From: Eubacteriales bacterium | GTDB lineage: Bacteria > Bacillota > Clostridia > Lachnospirales > Lachnospiraceae | Assembly: GCA_030536555.1 (NCBI GenBank) | Contig: JAUNPU010000006.1 | Span: 62,001 to 126,000 of the forward strand | Length of the DNA stretch: 64,000 nt | Direction: 5' to 3' | Shown: in pieces, positions 43,007-51,391 of the stretch | Position numbering within the stretch: the stretch's first letter is position 1 | Layout: each line of letters opens with the position of its first letter | Program-made: the position numbers and the translations under genes | The notes under the pieces: model-generated | What the model was told of the DNA's origin: nothing | Database searches by the model: none | What the model saw: only the letters and a program-made list of their open reading frames with translations

Positions 43007-43717
43007 CTACTTGCGGACCATACCGCCCTGTGCCTCAATGTTTCGGCGGATGGAGAGCATCTTCTGGTCCGTGCTGGCGATGACATCCGCACACCGGCGC
43101 AGCTCCTCGCTGATCTCATCGGCTGCCGCCCCGATATCCTTCTTGTATTTCAGCTGGTGGTCCAGACTTGCCCAGAAGTCCATGGCGATGGTCCGGATCT
43201 GCACCTCCACCCGCATGCTCTTCTTCCGGTCAGAGAAAAATACCGGAATCTCGATGATCATGTGGTAGCTGCGGTATCCGTTGGGCTTGGGATTCTTAAT
43301 ATAGTCCTTGACGGCAATCACCGTGATGTCGTCCTGCCGCACCAGCATATCCGCCACCGCATAGATGTCGTCCACAAAGGAACAGATCACGCGGATACCT
43401 GCCACATCGTCCAGATTGTCGATCATGGACTCCAGTGTAACGGGAAGTCCTCTCCGCTGCAGCTTCCCCACGATGCTGCTGGGCTTCTTCACCCGGGACT
43501 TGATCATCTCAATCGGATTCCGCTGGTTCCGCACCGACAGCTCGTCGTTCAGTACCTCCAGCTTGGTCTTCACCTCACGGATCGCGCAGGTGTACATCAT
43601 GATCGCCTCCTGGAACTCGCGGGCCTGATGGATCAGCGCTTCCGGCACCTGCACCAGATTCGGCACATTGACCGCAGACTGTACTAATTCACTGTTGGGA
43701 TTCATATTGATATTCAT
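43007..43717 (-). CDS. small alarmone synthetase (RelQ/YjbM-type GTP pyrophosphokinase)
   Basis: A 236-residue (p)ppGpp synthetase without hydrolase or regulatory domains. The synthetase core shows RVKKPSSIVGKLQRRG, DNLDDVAGIRVICSFVDDIY, DYIKNPKPNGYRSYHMIIEIPVF and VEVQIRTIAMDFWASLDHQLKYK, which include the ATP and GTP contacts of RelQ. Such enzymes form tetramers and answer to cell-wall and other stresses. It is monocistronic with an extended -10 (TGCTATAAT) near 43749-43757 on the minus strand. Confidence 0.93.
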   Translation of the reverse strand: MNINMNPNSELVQSAVNVPNLVQVPEALIHQAREFQEAIMMYTCAIREVKTKLEVLNDELSVRNQRNPIEMIKSRVKKPSSIVGKLQRRGLPVTLESMIDNLDDVAGIRVICSFVDDIYAVADMLVRQDDITVIAVKDYIKNPKPNGYRSYHMIIEIPVFFSDRKKSMRVEVQIRTIAMDFWASLDHQLKYKKDIGAAADEISEELRRCADVIASTDQKMLSIRRNIEAQGGMVRK

Positions 43718-43876
43718 TGGTACCTGTCACCTCATATAATTTATGATTCCATTATAGCAGAAATCCCCAGCCAGAGAAAGAGACTCTTCCTTAATTTTTC
43801 CCAAAATATTATGAACTTTCTGTGTCGTTCTCCCACCCGGTTTCTGGCATATTCCAGTTATTTTTGCTGAAAATAC

Positions 43877-43904
43877 TTTACTTTTCCGGGATATGTGGTA
43901 TTCT
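43877..43904 (+). promoter_or_regulatory. predicted promoter of the Mrp gene
   Basis: TTTACT (43877-43882), 16-bp spacer, TATTCT (43899-43904). About 89 nt of leader follow. The remainder of the 43718-43999 gap shows only the divergent alarmone-synthetase promoter. Confidence 0.5.
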
Positions 43905-43999
43905 TTTTAGTAAGGCTGTCCAGGCAACGCACCGATATCGGGTGAGCATAACAGAGTTTTGTCAGATGCAGGCAGCAACAGAATTTGGAGGAATTACAC

Positions 44000-44836
44000 A
44001 TGAGCGAGAATTGTACACATGACTGCAGCAGCTGCGGTGAAAATTGCAGCAGCCGTACTGCAGAGCGGACCAGCTTTCTGGAGCCGTTAAATCCACAGAG
44101 CACCGTTAAAAAAGTCATCGGCGTTGTCAGCGGCAAGGGCGGCGTTGGTAAATCTCTGGTTACATCCCTGATGGCTGTCAAGATGAACAGCAAGGGCAAA
44201 CGCAGCGCCATTCTGGACGCCGACATCACCGGTCCGTCCATTCCGAAGTCCTTTGGTCTGGACACTGACGGCATCAGCATGACTCCGGACGGTCTGATGC
44301 TTCCTGCCACCACCGCCACCGGCATCAGCATTATGTCCGCAAACCTGCTGCTTGACAAGGCTACCGAGCCGGTCATCTGGAGAGGTCCGGTCATCGCCGG
44401 CGCTGTAAAGCAGTTCTGGCAGGAAGCACTGTGGGAGAACGTGGACTACATGTTCGTGGATATGCCGCCGGGAACCGGTGATGTTCCGCTGACCGTATTC
44501 CAGTCTCTTCCGGTGGACGGCATCATCATCGTAACCTCTCCCCAGGAGCTGGTTTCCATGATCGTGGCAAAGGCTGTCAACATGGCAAAGAAGATGGATA
44601 TTCCGATTCTTGGTCTGGTTGAGAACATGAGCTATCTGGAGTGCCCGGACTGCGGCAAGAAGATCTCCGTATTCGGCGAGAGCCACATTGACGAGATTGC
44701 CAAAGAGTTCGACCTTCCGGTACTGGCAAAGCTTCCGATCGATCCGAAGATCGCAGCTTCCGTAGACGCAGGTACCATTGAGTATCTGGAGGAGGAGTGG
44801 ATGGATGCCGCAGCCGAGAAACTGCTGGAGCTGTAA
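44000..44836 (+). CDS. Mrp/NBP35-family P-loop ATPase (ApbC-like)
   Basis: A 278-residue Fe-S carrier-type ATPase. The deviant Walker A is GKGGVGKSLVTSL (about residues 46-58), with DADITGPSIPK, FVDMPPGTGDVPLT and the C-terminal CPDCGK (CxxC that holds a bridging [4Fe-4S] cluster). The N-terminus adds CTHDCSSCGENC, a Cys-rich tail seen in Nbp35-like members of Clostridia. It is thought to deliver clusters to apoproteins. The ATG at 44000 is 8 nt after GGAGG. Strong terminator after it. Confidence 0.92.
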   Translation: MSENCTHDCSSCGENCSSRTAERTSFLEPLNPQSTVKKVIGVVSGKGGVGKSLVTSLMAVKMNSKGKRSAILDADITGPSIPKSFGLDTDGISMTPDGLMLPATTATGISIMSANLLLDKATEPVIWRGPVIAGAVKQFWQEALWENVDYMFVDMPPGTGDVPLTVFQSLPVDGIIIVTSPQELVSMIVAKAVNMAKKMDIPILGLVENMSYLECPDCGKKISVFGESHIDEIAKEFDLPVLAKLPIDPKIAASVDAGTIEYLEEEWMDAAAEKLLEL

Positions 44837-44869
44837 TCCACGGACTGTCAACTACATTTCAAGGACAGA

Positions 44870-44918
44870 AACAGGGTGCCTGACGACTGAATATCCCATC
44901 GTCAGACACCCTGTTTTT
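44870..44918 (+). terminator. terminator of the Mrp gene
   Basis: AACAGGGTGCCTGACGA (44870-44886) pairs with TCGTCAGACACCCTGTT (44899-44915), 17 bp with one mismatch, then TTT. It may serve folT from the other side as well. Confidence 0.88.
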
Positions 44919-44989
44919 CTTCCGATTGCCTTTCACGGCATCATTTCCCAGCACCGTCCTCTTCGGTCCTTTTCCTTAAACTCACTACC

Positions 44990-45565
44990 TTACACCTGCC
45001 GCATCCGCGCCGCCGGTCCCTTCAGCAGCCGGAAGACTCCGGACGCCTCCAGGGTCTTTCCGATGGTATAAAACAGCAGGGAATTGACCGGCCACATCAC
45101 CAGATTCTTGAACACCCGCATGGGCAGCAGCACCATAAATGCCTTGCCGTACAGCATGCTCAGCCACAGGGTTCCCAGCAGCATATTGCACACAATGCTC
45201 ACCACCAGCTCCGCGATCAGCACCCGCGGCAGGGAGATGGGCTTCTTGTACAGGAAGCATCCGTACAGCACGCCGCCCACCATGGCACCGATGGTAAAGC
45301 CCGGGAAGAATGCCCCGGTGGGCTTGATCAGATACTTTAGCACATCCAGCGCACCGCCGAACACGCCGCCCACCACCGGTCCGAACAGATAGTAGACGAA
45401 CTGGTTGGCAATGGTGGAGAATCCAATCTTGATATAGTCCCCGATCACAATGGTAAAGTACCCCAGCACCACAGAAATCGCCCCGAACATGGCAGCCGTG
45501 GTGATGGTCCGTACCTGACGGAACTCCTGATAGGAATCTGAGAACAAAGTTGCTAATTTCTTCAT
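44990..45565 (-). CDS. folT: folate-specific ECF transporter S component
   Basis: A 191-residue six-helix S component. The N-terminal membrane segments begin RTITTAAMFGAISVVLGYFTI, followed by IKIGFSTIANQFVYYLFGPVVGG and PGFTIGAMVGGVLYGCFLYKKP, in pieces typical of FolT. It binds reduced folates outside and uses a shared ECF energising module encoded elsewhere. The upstream tetrahydrofolate riboswitch fixes the substrate with good confidence. AAAGGAGG lies 9 nt before the ATG and is hidden in the riboswitch's sequestering stem. Confidence 0.9.
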   Translation of the reverse strand: MKKLATLFSDSYQEFRQVRTITTAAMFGAISVVLGYFTIVIGDYIKIGFSTIANQFVYYLFGPVVGGVFGGALDVLKYLIKPTGAFFPGFTIGAMVGGVLYGCFLYKKPISLPRVLIAELVVSIVCNMLLGTLWLSMLYGKAFMVLLPMRVFKNLVMWPVNSLLFYTIGKTLEASGVFRLLKGPAARMRQV

Positions 45566-45575
45566 AAAAAATTAC

Positions 45576-45729
45576 CTCCTTTGCAGACCTCTCGTACTAC
45601 AAAGGAGATAATGTTCTATCCTCTTTGCAGCGGGATGCGGACTATGCACCGCAAGGACCTCCTCGTCCTTTTCGTCCGGCTGGCAACTCCCCGTCCACCC
45701 GGCACTTAACGCGCACAGACCTACTCTGC
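45576..45729 (-). promoter_or_regulatory. tetrahydrofolate riboswitch with Shine-Dalgarno sequestering platform
   Basis: Aptamer about 45627-45729 (minus strand): 5' AGAGTAG, the conserved GCGTTAAGTGCC, and 3' GCATCCCGCT, closed by GCAG/CTGC. Downstream CTCCTTTG (45600-45607) pairs exactly with CAAAGGAG (45576-45583), hiding the folT ribosome site. The same strand can instead pair with CAAAGAGGATA just 3' of the aptamer (10 of 11 pairs). This is a translational off-switch layout: tetrahydrofolate would lower FolT synthesis. Confidence 0.88.
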
Positions 45730-45734
45730 TTTGC

Positions 45735-47201
45735 TTATTTTATTTTTCTGCTCAAGTATAGCACAGATTCCGGGTTTGTAAAGAGTTTTTTGTCTTCCTC
45801 CCCGGCTCCATTTTCAAATGCCGCCATGAGGATCCGGTTCCGGTCCGAGATCACATAGACATCCCTTCGCGGATTCACCTCATCTGCCAGCTCCGGCTCC
45901 ACATCTCCTTTTCGCCGATACTGATAGTGGACCGCCCGCTTCTCCCCTTCCTGATACAGGACTTCCTCCTGCACACTCCAGAAATCTCCGCCGGACCGGG
46001 GGTATTCTCTCAGCGTCCGGGTAATCACAGCCGGGATCCGGTTCTCATAATACTCCAGCACCAGATGCTCCTCCTGTCCGTCTTCCCCGATTCGCACGCC
46101 GACTTCCCGCTGATACAGCCCCAGCACCGTCCGGCTGCTTTCCCGGTACCAGTCCTCTTCCGGTTCAAATCCCAGCTCCGCAAACTCCACCGGGAATTCC
46201 CCCTGCCGCTGATACACCATTTCTTCCTGTTCTGACGGTTCAAAACGCATCAGAATACCGGTCATCACCATCATCACCATCATGCTGATGACCACCGCGC
46301 CGACACCGTAGCCGATGATCTTCTCCCGCCGGTCCCCGGTGCTGTACTCCCGTATCCACCACATAAGCAGGCTGCTTACGGAGAAAATCACCACAACAAA
46401 AGCCAGGGTTGCCACAAAACCCACTGCCCGCATGCTTCCCGAATAGCTGCTGCCAAATGTCAGCAGAATCAGTCCAAACACCAGCGCCAGATAGCACATT
46501 CCACACCGGTTTCTCATCCGGATTTTCCCTAATTCCGGCTCCGGCAACGTTCCGCCTTCCCGTATCCGGCGCTCCGCCCTGCGATACCAGCAGGCGGTGC
46601 TTATCATCCGAACCGGCACCATGGGCATGATTGCAAGCAGCACCAGCATATTCAAAAGCACCCGCTTCGATGCCAGCGCCTGCCCCGGATTGTCAAGCTG
46701 CATCCAGATCATCCATGCAAGCAGGCAGACATTGAGCGCTGCCCCGGCAATCCTGCCCCGTGAAAGAGATGTAGCCTTCAGCTGACGAAGCTCGTCCAGA
46801 TGCCGTCCGGTCGATACCGCTGCCTTCTGAGCCAATATCTGCCCGCTCTCCGTTCCTGATTTCCATGCTTCTTCCTGATTGTCTCCCGGTTCCACACATC
46901 CCGCATCCCGGCTGAAAATCTGCCACACCACACGGCTGCACTGCAGCTTCCAGCCTGCATTCTCATAGGATTCCCGAAACCACTTCGCCTCCCAGCTGCT
47001 CTCTCCGTCAAACACCGAGACCCCGGGCATCGCCACCGCCAGATACCGCCTGCTTCCCGGAATCCCCCGCTCAAACCACATCACGCCGGCGCCAAGTCTC
47101 TTCAAAAGCCAGCCTTTTTCCGCCATCTGATTCAGATAAGCGGTGTAAGCCGCGCCCTCATATTCCCGAAATTCCAGCATACTGACCCTGAATGATTTCA
47201 T
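45735..47201 (-). CDS. DUF2812 membrane protein
   Basis: About 488 residues. The N-terminus is the DUF2812 domain (SFRVSMLEFREYEGAAYTAYLNQMAEKGWLL, quoted in part; WFERGIPGSRRYLAV), followed by six hydrophobic helices between about residues 155 and 330, and a C-terminal extracytoplasmic part of about 130 residues. DUF2812 genes are usually next to a PadR regulator; none is here. The ATG at 47201 is 5-6 nt after GGAGGAAG and overlaps the TGA of an upstream repeat ORF. Function unknown. Confidence 0.8.
   Translation of the reverse strand: MKSFRVSMLEFREYEGAAYTAYLNQMAEKGWLLKRLGAGVMWFERGIPGSRRYLAVAMPGVSVFDGESSWEAKWFRESYENAGWKLQCSRVVWQIFSRDAGCVEPGDNQEEAWKSGTESGQILAQKAAVSTGRHLDELRQLKATSLSRGRIAGAALNVCLLAWMIWMQLDNPGQALASKRVLLNMLVLLAIMPMVPVRMISTACWYRRAERRIREGGTLPEPELGKIRMRNRCGMCYLALVFGLILLTFGSSYSGSMRAVGFVATLAFVVVIFSVSSLLMWWIREYSTGDRREKIIGYGVGAVVISMMVMMVMTGILMRFEPSEQEEMVYQRQGEFPVEFAELGFEPEEDWYRESSRTVLGLYQREVGVRIGEDGQEEHLVLEYYENRIPAVITRTLREYPRSGGDFWSVQEEVLYQEGEKRAVHYQYRRKGDVEPELADEVNPRRDVYVISDRNRILMAAFENGAGEEDKKLFTNPESVLYLSRKIK
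45755..45782 (-). promoter_or_regulatory. promoter of the riboswitch-folT unit
   Basis: On the minus strand TTTACA (45777-45782), 16-bp spacer, TATACT (45755-45760). It lies inside the last codons of the DUF2812 gene. Confidence 0.65.
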
Positions 47202-47341
47202 GCGCTTCCTCCTGTCAGCTTCCCTGCCTCTGCTCTGCACACTGCACAACAGACAGTCTTCTCTACTGCTTTCATTGCACAGCAGACAGTCTTCTCTACC
47301 GCTTTCATTGCACAGCAGATTGACTTCTCTACTGCTTTCAT
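47198..47341 (-). CDS. 47-residue upstream ORF made of 11-residue repeats
   Basis: Reading the minus strand from the ATG at 47341 gives three copies of an 11-residue unit (MKAVEKSICCA, then MKAVEKTVCCA twice) and a tail VCRAEAGKLTGGSA, ending in a TGA that overlaps the DUF2812 ATG (ATGA). The repeat unit is 33 bp, so the frame is kept in all copies, and each unit begins with its own ATG. There is no strong ribosome site before the first ATG. It could be a leader peptide coupled to DUF2812 or just a coding-frame-neutral minisatellite. Confidence 0.45.
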   Translation of the reverse strand: MKAVEKSICCAMKAVEKTVCCAMKAVEKTVCCAVCRAEAGKLTGGSA

Positions 47342-47348
47342 TTTACAG
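47250..47348. repeat. three tandem 33-bp repeats
   Basis: Units at 47250-47282, 47283-47315 and 47316-47348. The first two differ at one or two bases; the third is more diverged. They lie immediately before the DUF2812 ribosome site. Confidence 0.85.
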
Positions 47349-47418
47349 GGAATCCGTCCGGAACTCAACGCCGGCAGGCTTACCGTTTCCTTACGATTTC
47401 ATGACAGGAGAAACCGTT

Positions 47419-48753
47419 CTACGCCAGCCCTGTCTTCTTCATCACATGAAAATAATAGGGTACAATCGGAATCAGCGCCGCGATCCATGCCGCCGGATCT
47501 GCCGCGCAGACCCCCATAAAGCCGAATCCCAGTTTCACTGCCACCGCCACTGCAATCGCCCGGGCAATCAGCTCAAAGACACCGCCCATCATCGGCATGA
47601 ACCCGTAGCCCAGCCCCTGCAGCGCATTGCGGTACAGGAAGATGCTACCTAAGAACGGATAGCACCAGGACACCGTCACAAAATACTGCTTCGCCGCCTG
47701 GATCACCTCAGTCTGCGATCCCTCCACGAAAATATGAATGAGCGTCTCTCCGAACAGACTGACGATGGCAATGGTGACTACACTCCAGACCAGAATCATG
47801 ATCTGTGTCACCTTTACACCCTGTTTAATCCTCTCCATCTCACCGGCGCCACGGTTCTGTCCCACATAGGTGGCAATGGTCGCGCCGAAGGAGACAAACA
47901 CCGTGCAGACGATGTTCTGGATCTTTCCGGCTGCGGAAAATCCCGCTATGTAGACTGCACCGAACACATTGACCGCACCCTGCACGATGATGGTGCCAAT
48001 GGCGGTAATGGAGAACTGCAGTCCCATGGGAATACCGATGGAAAGCAGCTTCCGCATGGTTCCGAAATCAAGAGAAAAGTCCTCTTTCTGAAGCCGCAGA
48101 ATCTCGAACTTCCGGATAATGTAGACCAGACACAGAAGCGCCGAAATCCCCTGGGCGATCACCGTCGCATAGGCGCAGCCCTCCACGCCCATATGGAACT
48201 GAACAATGAATATCACATCCAGCGCCACGTTGATCACCGCGGAAATAATCAGGAAATATAAGGGTGATTTTCCGTCTCCCAATGCCCGCAGCACCGCCGC
48301 AAATGCATTGTATGCCGCCGTCACAAACAGCCCTGCGTAGATGATTGCCATATAGGACGCCGTGTCATGGATGATGTCATCCGGCGCATTCATCATCCGC
48401 AGAATCGGATAATTCAGCACCAGAAGCGCCGAGGTCATCACCACCACAAAGCCCAGGCACAGATAGATGGACATGGCAACATAGTGCCGCATCCGGTCGT
48501 ATTTTCTCGCTCCAAAGCTCTGCGCCACCATGATCGCAAATCCGCTGGTGATCCCGTTCATCCAGCCGATGACCAGGAAGATCAGCGAGGAGGTGCTTCC
48601 GATCGCCGCCAGGGCATTGACGCCTATGTAGCGGCCCGCGATAATAGAGTCCGCCAGATTGTAAAACTGCTGGAAGATATTTCCCAGACAGGTCGGGATC
48701 ATAAATGCAAGGATCAGCCCCATCGGGCTGCCTTTTGTCATGTCATTTGTCAT
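47419..48753 (-). CDS. MATE-family efflux transporter
   Basis: A 444-residue, 12-helix Na+/H+-coupled exporter of the MATE type: opening KGSPMGLILAFMIPTCLGNIFQQFYNLADSI in pieces, the G-rich turns (GRYIGVNALAAIGSTSS, GAVYIAGFSAAGKIQN) and QNRGAGEMERIKQG before the second half. It exports drugs or metabolites; the substrate is not predictable. The ribosome site before the ATG is weak (AAGGA at long spacing). It is in line with the DUF2812 gene downstream but separated by 70 bp plus repeats. Confidence 0.9.
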   Translation of the reverse strand: MTNDMTKGSPMGLILAFMIPTCLGNIFQQFYNLADSIIAGRYIGVNALAAIGSTSSLIFLVIGWMNGITSGFAIMVAQSFGARKYDRMRHYVAMSIYLCLGFVVVMTSALLVLNYPILRMMNAPDDIIHDTASYMAIIYAGLFVTAAYNAFAAVLRALGDGKSPLYFLIISAVINVALDVIFIVQFHMGVEGCAYATVIAQGISALLCLVYIIRKFEILRLQKEDFSLDFGTMRKLLSIGIPMGLQFSITAIGTIIVQGAVNVFGAVYIAGFSAAGKIQNIVCTVFVSFGATIATYVGQNRGAGEMERIKQGVKVTQIMILVWSVVTIAIVSLFGETLIHIFVEGSQTEVIQAAKQYFVTVSWCYPFLGSIFLYRNALQGLGYGFMPMMGGVFELIARAIAVAVAVKLGFGFMGVCAADPAAWIAALIPIVPYYFHVMKKTGLA

Positions 48754-48831
48754 ACTTCACACTCGTCCTTCCGTCGTTCATCCCCATGTCCTGCCCTCCA
48801 CTGAGGCAGTTCCTTCTCCCCGGTCCGCATT

Positions 48832-49398
48832 TCACCGCTGCATCAGCCTCTCCCCGTTGACCTTCAGCCACTGCCGCTGCTTCCGGTAATCCGGCAGCAC
48901 CGACTCCACCACCGCCCAGAACCGCGGCGAATGGTTCATCTCCCGCCGGTGAGCCAGCTCGTGGACCACCACATAGTCCAGCACCTCCTCCGGTGCCAGA
49001 ATCAGCCGCCAGTTAAAGTTCAGATTCCCCTTCCCGCTGCAGCTTCCCCAGCGGGTCTTCTGATCCCGCACGGTAATCCGGCCGTAGGTAACCTCCATGA
49101 GCCTCCCGTAGAGCGCCGCCTTCTGCTCAAATACCGCCCGGGCAAGCTCCCGCGCCTTGCGGTAATCGCGCTCCCCCCAGGGAGTCTGCTGCTCCCGCTG
49201 CGTCTCCTGCTCCTGCCTGCGGATCCTTAACTCCTGCTGTTTTCTCCGGATCCAGTCCTCTTTTTCCTGCACAAATCCGTCGATCACGCTCCGGCTGCAC
49301 CGCCTGGGCGCCCGCACCTTCACGCTTCCGTCTGGCTCGATCTGAATGGCAATGGTCCGTCTGGACGACCGGACCAGCTCATACTCCACCACCTGCAT
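48832..49398 (-). CDS. YgjP-like zinc metallopeptidase domain protein
   Basis: A 188-residue protein with the zincin motif VVHELAHRREMNHSPRFW (HELAH at about residue 147) and the preceding KTRWGSCSGKGNLNFNWRLILAP, which defines the YgjP/DUF45 family. Conserved Arg/Trp residues occur before the helix. The natural substrate is unknown; in some genomes members accompany restriction systems, not here. GAGGGTG precedes the ATG. Confidence 0.9.
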   Translation of the reverse strand: MQVVEYELVRSSRRTIAIQIEPDGSVKVRAPRRCSRSVIDGFVQEKEDWIRRKQQELRIRRQEQETQREQQTPWGERDYRKARELARAVFEQKAALYGRLMEVTYGRITVRDQKTRWGSCSGKGNLNFNWRLILAPEEVLDYVVVHELAHRREMNHSPRFWAVVESVLPDYRKQRQWLKVNGERLMQR

Positions 49399-49424
49399 CT
49401 CACACCCTCTTCTGTCCGATTATC

Positions 49425-50342
49425 TTACAGAATCATCAGCAGAACTGCCACAATGCAGACAATGCTGATCAGAATCGAGAAGGAATTGATGGCGCTGGAC
49501 AGACCGATATCATTTTTCAAATCCGCCGTAAATGCCGGAGCCGCCGATGCAATCGGGCTGAATACCAGCAGAGTCAGCGCCTGACGATATTCCAGCTCCA
49601 GAGGAAGCAGGAAGAAGCATCCCAGCGCCAGCAGCACCGCGATTCCATAGCGCACAGCCAGAATCCGGACAATGGTTCCCATCTGCTCCCGGTCTCCCGA
49701 CAGCTTGAAGCCCACGCCAATCATCAGCATGGCCATAAAGGCGTTGGCATTTCCGATGATTCCGGCGAAGGAAGTGATCGTCTCCGGCACCGGAATATGC
49801 AAAAGCGCCAGTGTAATCATGATCAGGTACGTGTCAAAGGGTACGGAGCGGATCAGCGTCTTTATGATCTTCATCACAGAGAATCTGCCGCCGTCTCCCT
49901 GCACCATGGATGCCACGCTGTAAGCGCCGCCCAGACAGATAAATGCGTTGCCCGTATCAAAAATACTGGTGGTCACGACACCGATCGGCCCCAGAAAGCT
50001 CTGTGCAAACGGCAGCGTAAAATTCCCGATATTGTATCCGGCAATATTCAGCATTTCAAATGCACGCTGCTTCTTCGAAGCACGCAGATTCATCAGAAAC
50101 GCCAGTCCCATATACAGCACTCCGGCCCCCAGCCCGATCAGGCTGATTGCCAGCATGGACACCTCGATTTCCTTGTTGGCAAAGCTGGTCACAATTGCCG
50201 CCGGAAGGGTGATCTTCAGCACAATCTTCGACAGCACATGGAAGTCCCCCTCTTTAAAAAAACCTCTTTTTCTCAGTACATATCCAAGAAAAATGATTGC
50301 GACAAAGCACATGGCTCTTGTCAGCACATTGATCATTTCCAT
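49425..50342 (-). CDS. AEC-family transporter (auxin efflux carrier type)
   Basis: A 305-residue, ten-helix membrane protein. The N-terminal half ends with SKIVLKITLPAAIVTSFAN, the classic AEC signature, and the second half contains GNANAFMAMLMIGVGFKLS and SPIASAAPAFTADLKND. Bacterial members carry malate, malonate or other carboxylates. AAGGAG lies 8 nt before the ATG. It is divergent from bioY with over 300 bp between, but that gap appears to serve mainly bioY. Confidence 0.88.
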   Translation of the reverse strand: MEMINVLTRAMCFVAIIFLGYVLRKRGFFKEGDFHVLSKIVLKITLPAAIVTSFANKEIEVSMLAISLIGLGAGVLYMGLAFLMNLRASKKQRAFEMLNIAGYNIGNFTLPFAQSFLGPIGVVTTSIFDTGNAFICLGGAYSVASMVQGDGGRFSVMKIIKTLIRSVPFDTYLIMITLALLHIPVPETITSFAGIIGNANAFMAMLMIGVGFKLSGDREQMGTIVRILAVRYGIAVLLALGCFFLLPLELEYRQALTLLVFSPIASAAPAFTADLKNDIGLSSAINSFSILISIVCIVAVLLMIL

Positions 50343-50488
50343 CGTTCTTCTCCTTGTTTTTCTGATTTTTATCAGGCTTATTATACTCGATAATTCCGGA
50401 TTCTTCCATTGGAATTTATACCAAAAATCCGCAATTTCACCGAGGTGGGATATCCGTTGTGGTGAATGTGATCTGCGCTCTGCTCCCG

Positions 50489-50563
50489 TGTCAACCTGTA
50501 ATGTGAATTGTCAACCTGCTCAGAGCTTGTATTGTCAACCTTACTGTAACTTTTGGTTGACAA
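50489..50563 (+). promoter_or_regulatory. BirA operator plus two extra half-sites
   Basis: TTGTCAACC (50532-50540), 14-bp spacer, GGTTGACAA (50555-50563) is a perfect BirA operator. Two more TGTCAACC copies in the same orientation start at 50489 and 50509, giving steps of 20 and 24 bp. Confidence 0.88.
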
Positions 50564-50585
50564 TCATTCTTTCGTGTGATATACC
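50557..50585 (+). promoter_or_regulatory. bioY promoter
   Basis: TTGACA (50557-50562) lies inside the right arm of the BirA operator; 17-bp spacer; TATACC (50580-50585). Biotin-bound BirA would block it. The leader that follows has two small hairpins (GGCGCT/AGCGCC, GAATCAC/GTGATTC). Bases 50343-50488 hold the divergent AEC promoter (TATAAT on the minus strand near 50380) and nothing else clear. Confidence 0.8.
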
Positions 50586-50690
50586 TTACCTTAGATTTCC
50601 GGAATCCCGGCGCTTCCCCGCGGAGCGCCCTGAATCACAAGAGGCACTTCTCCGTGATTCCATATTTTGACGAAAAAGGAGCATACTGAT

Positions 50691-51296
50691 ATGAGCCAGT
50701 TACAGACTTCCCCCGCAGCAGCAACCAGACACACCGACACCGCCACCCCAAGATCCGGCCGCCGGTTTTCCACCCGCGACATGGTGCTTGCAGGCATGTT
50801 CGCAGCCGTATTAGCCGTCATTTCTCAGATTTCCCTTCCCATGCCCACCGGCGTACCAATCACCATTCAGGTCTTCGGCGTGGCGCTGGTAGGCGTGGTG
50901 CTGGGATGGCGGCTGGGCACCTTCGCAACCATTGTCTATATTCTGATCGGCGCTGCCGGTCTCCCGGTATTTGCCAACTTCCACGGCGGTTTCGCCTCTC
51001 TGGTAGGACTGACCGGCGGTTATATCTGGGCGTGGCCGATCATGGTGCTGCTGTGCGGCATCAATCCCCCCATCGGCAATAAGCACGCTGCCTTTGCTCT
51101 CCGCATCGCCCTGTCTCTTCTGGGTCTTGCCTTCGTGGAGGTCATCGGCGGACTTCAGTGGGCTGCCCTGTCAGCGGAAATGTCCATCGGAGCCATTTTC
51201 ACCTACTCCATGGTAGCCTTTGTGCCGAAGGACATCCTGATCACGGTGCTGGCCGTGGTCATCGGACTTCCCATGCGGAGACTGGTCAACCATTAA
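50691..51296 (+). CDS. bioY: biotin transporter S component BioY
   Basis: A 201-residue six-helix S component. The BioY signature is clear: SLPMPTGVPITIQVFGVALVG (in part), YILIGAAGLPVFANFHGGFASLVGLTGGYI in pieces, and KDILITVLAVVIG near the end. It binds biotin and works with an ECF module encoded elsewhere, or alone. The ATG at 50691 is 9 nt after AAGGAG and is preferred to the TTG at 50667. BirA operator and promoter precede it. Confidence 0.96.
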   Translation: MSQLQTSPAAATRHTDTATPRSGRRFSTRDMVLAGMFAAVLAVISQISLPMPTGVPITIQVFGVALVGVVLGWRLGTFATIVYILIGAAGLPVFANFHGGFASLVGLTGGYIWAWPIMVLLCGINPPIGNKHAAFALRIALSLLGLAFVEVIGGLQWAALSAEMSIGAIFTYSMVAFVPKDILITVLAVVIGLPMRRLVNH

Positions 51297-51331
51297 AGAA
51301 ATCCTGTGCCAAAATACTCATAATGCAAGAC

Positions 51332-51391
51332 AGACCGCCTGCACCGGACATGCTTTCTACGGCATGCACCCGTGCAGGCGGTCTGCTTTTC
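51332..51391. terminator. terminator between bioY and queL (convergent)
   Basis: AGACCGCCTGCAC (51332-51344) and GTGCAGGCGGTCT (51372-51384) are perfect 13-bp inverted copies, with GCTTTTC after the plus-strand stem. It can serve both converging transcripts. Confidence 0.85.

Noticed and set aside
47250..47348. CRISPR array
   Set aside because: The units are directly abutting 33-bp repeats without spacers.
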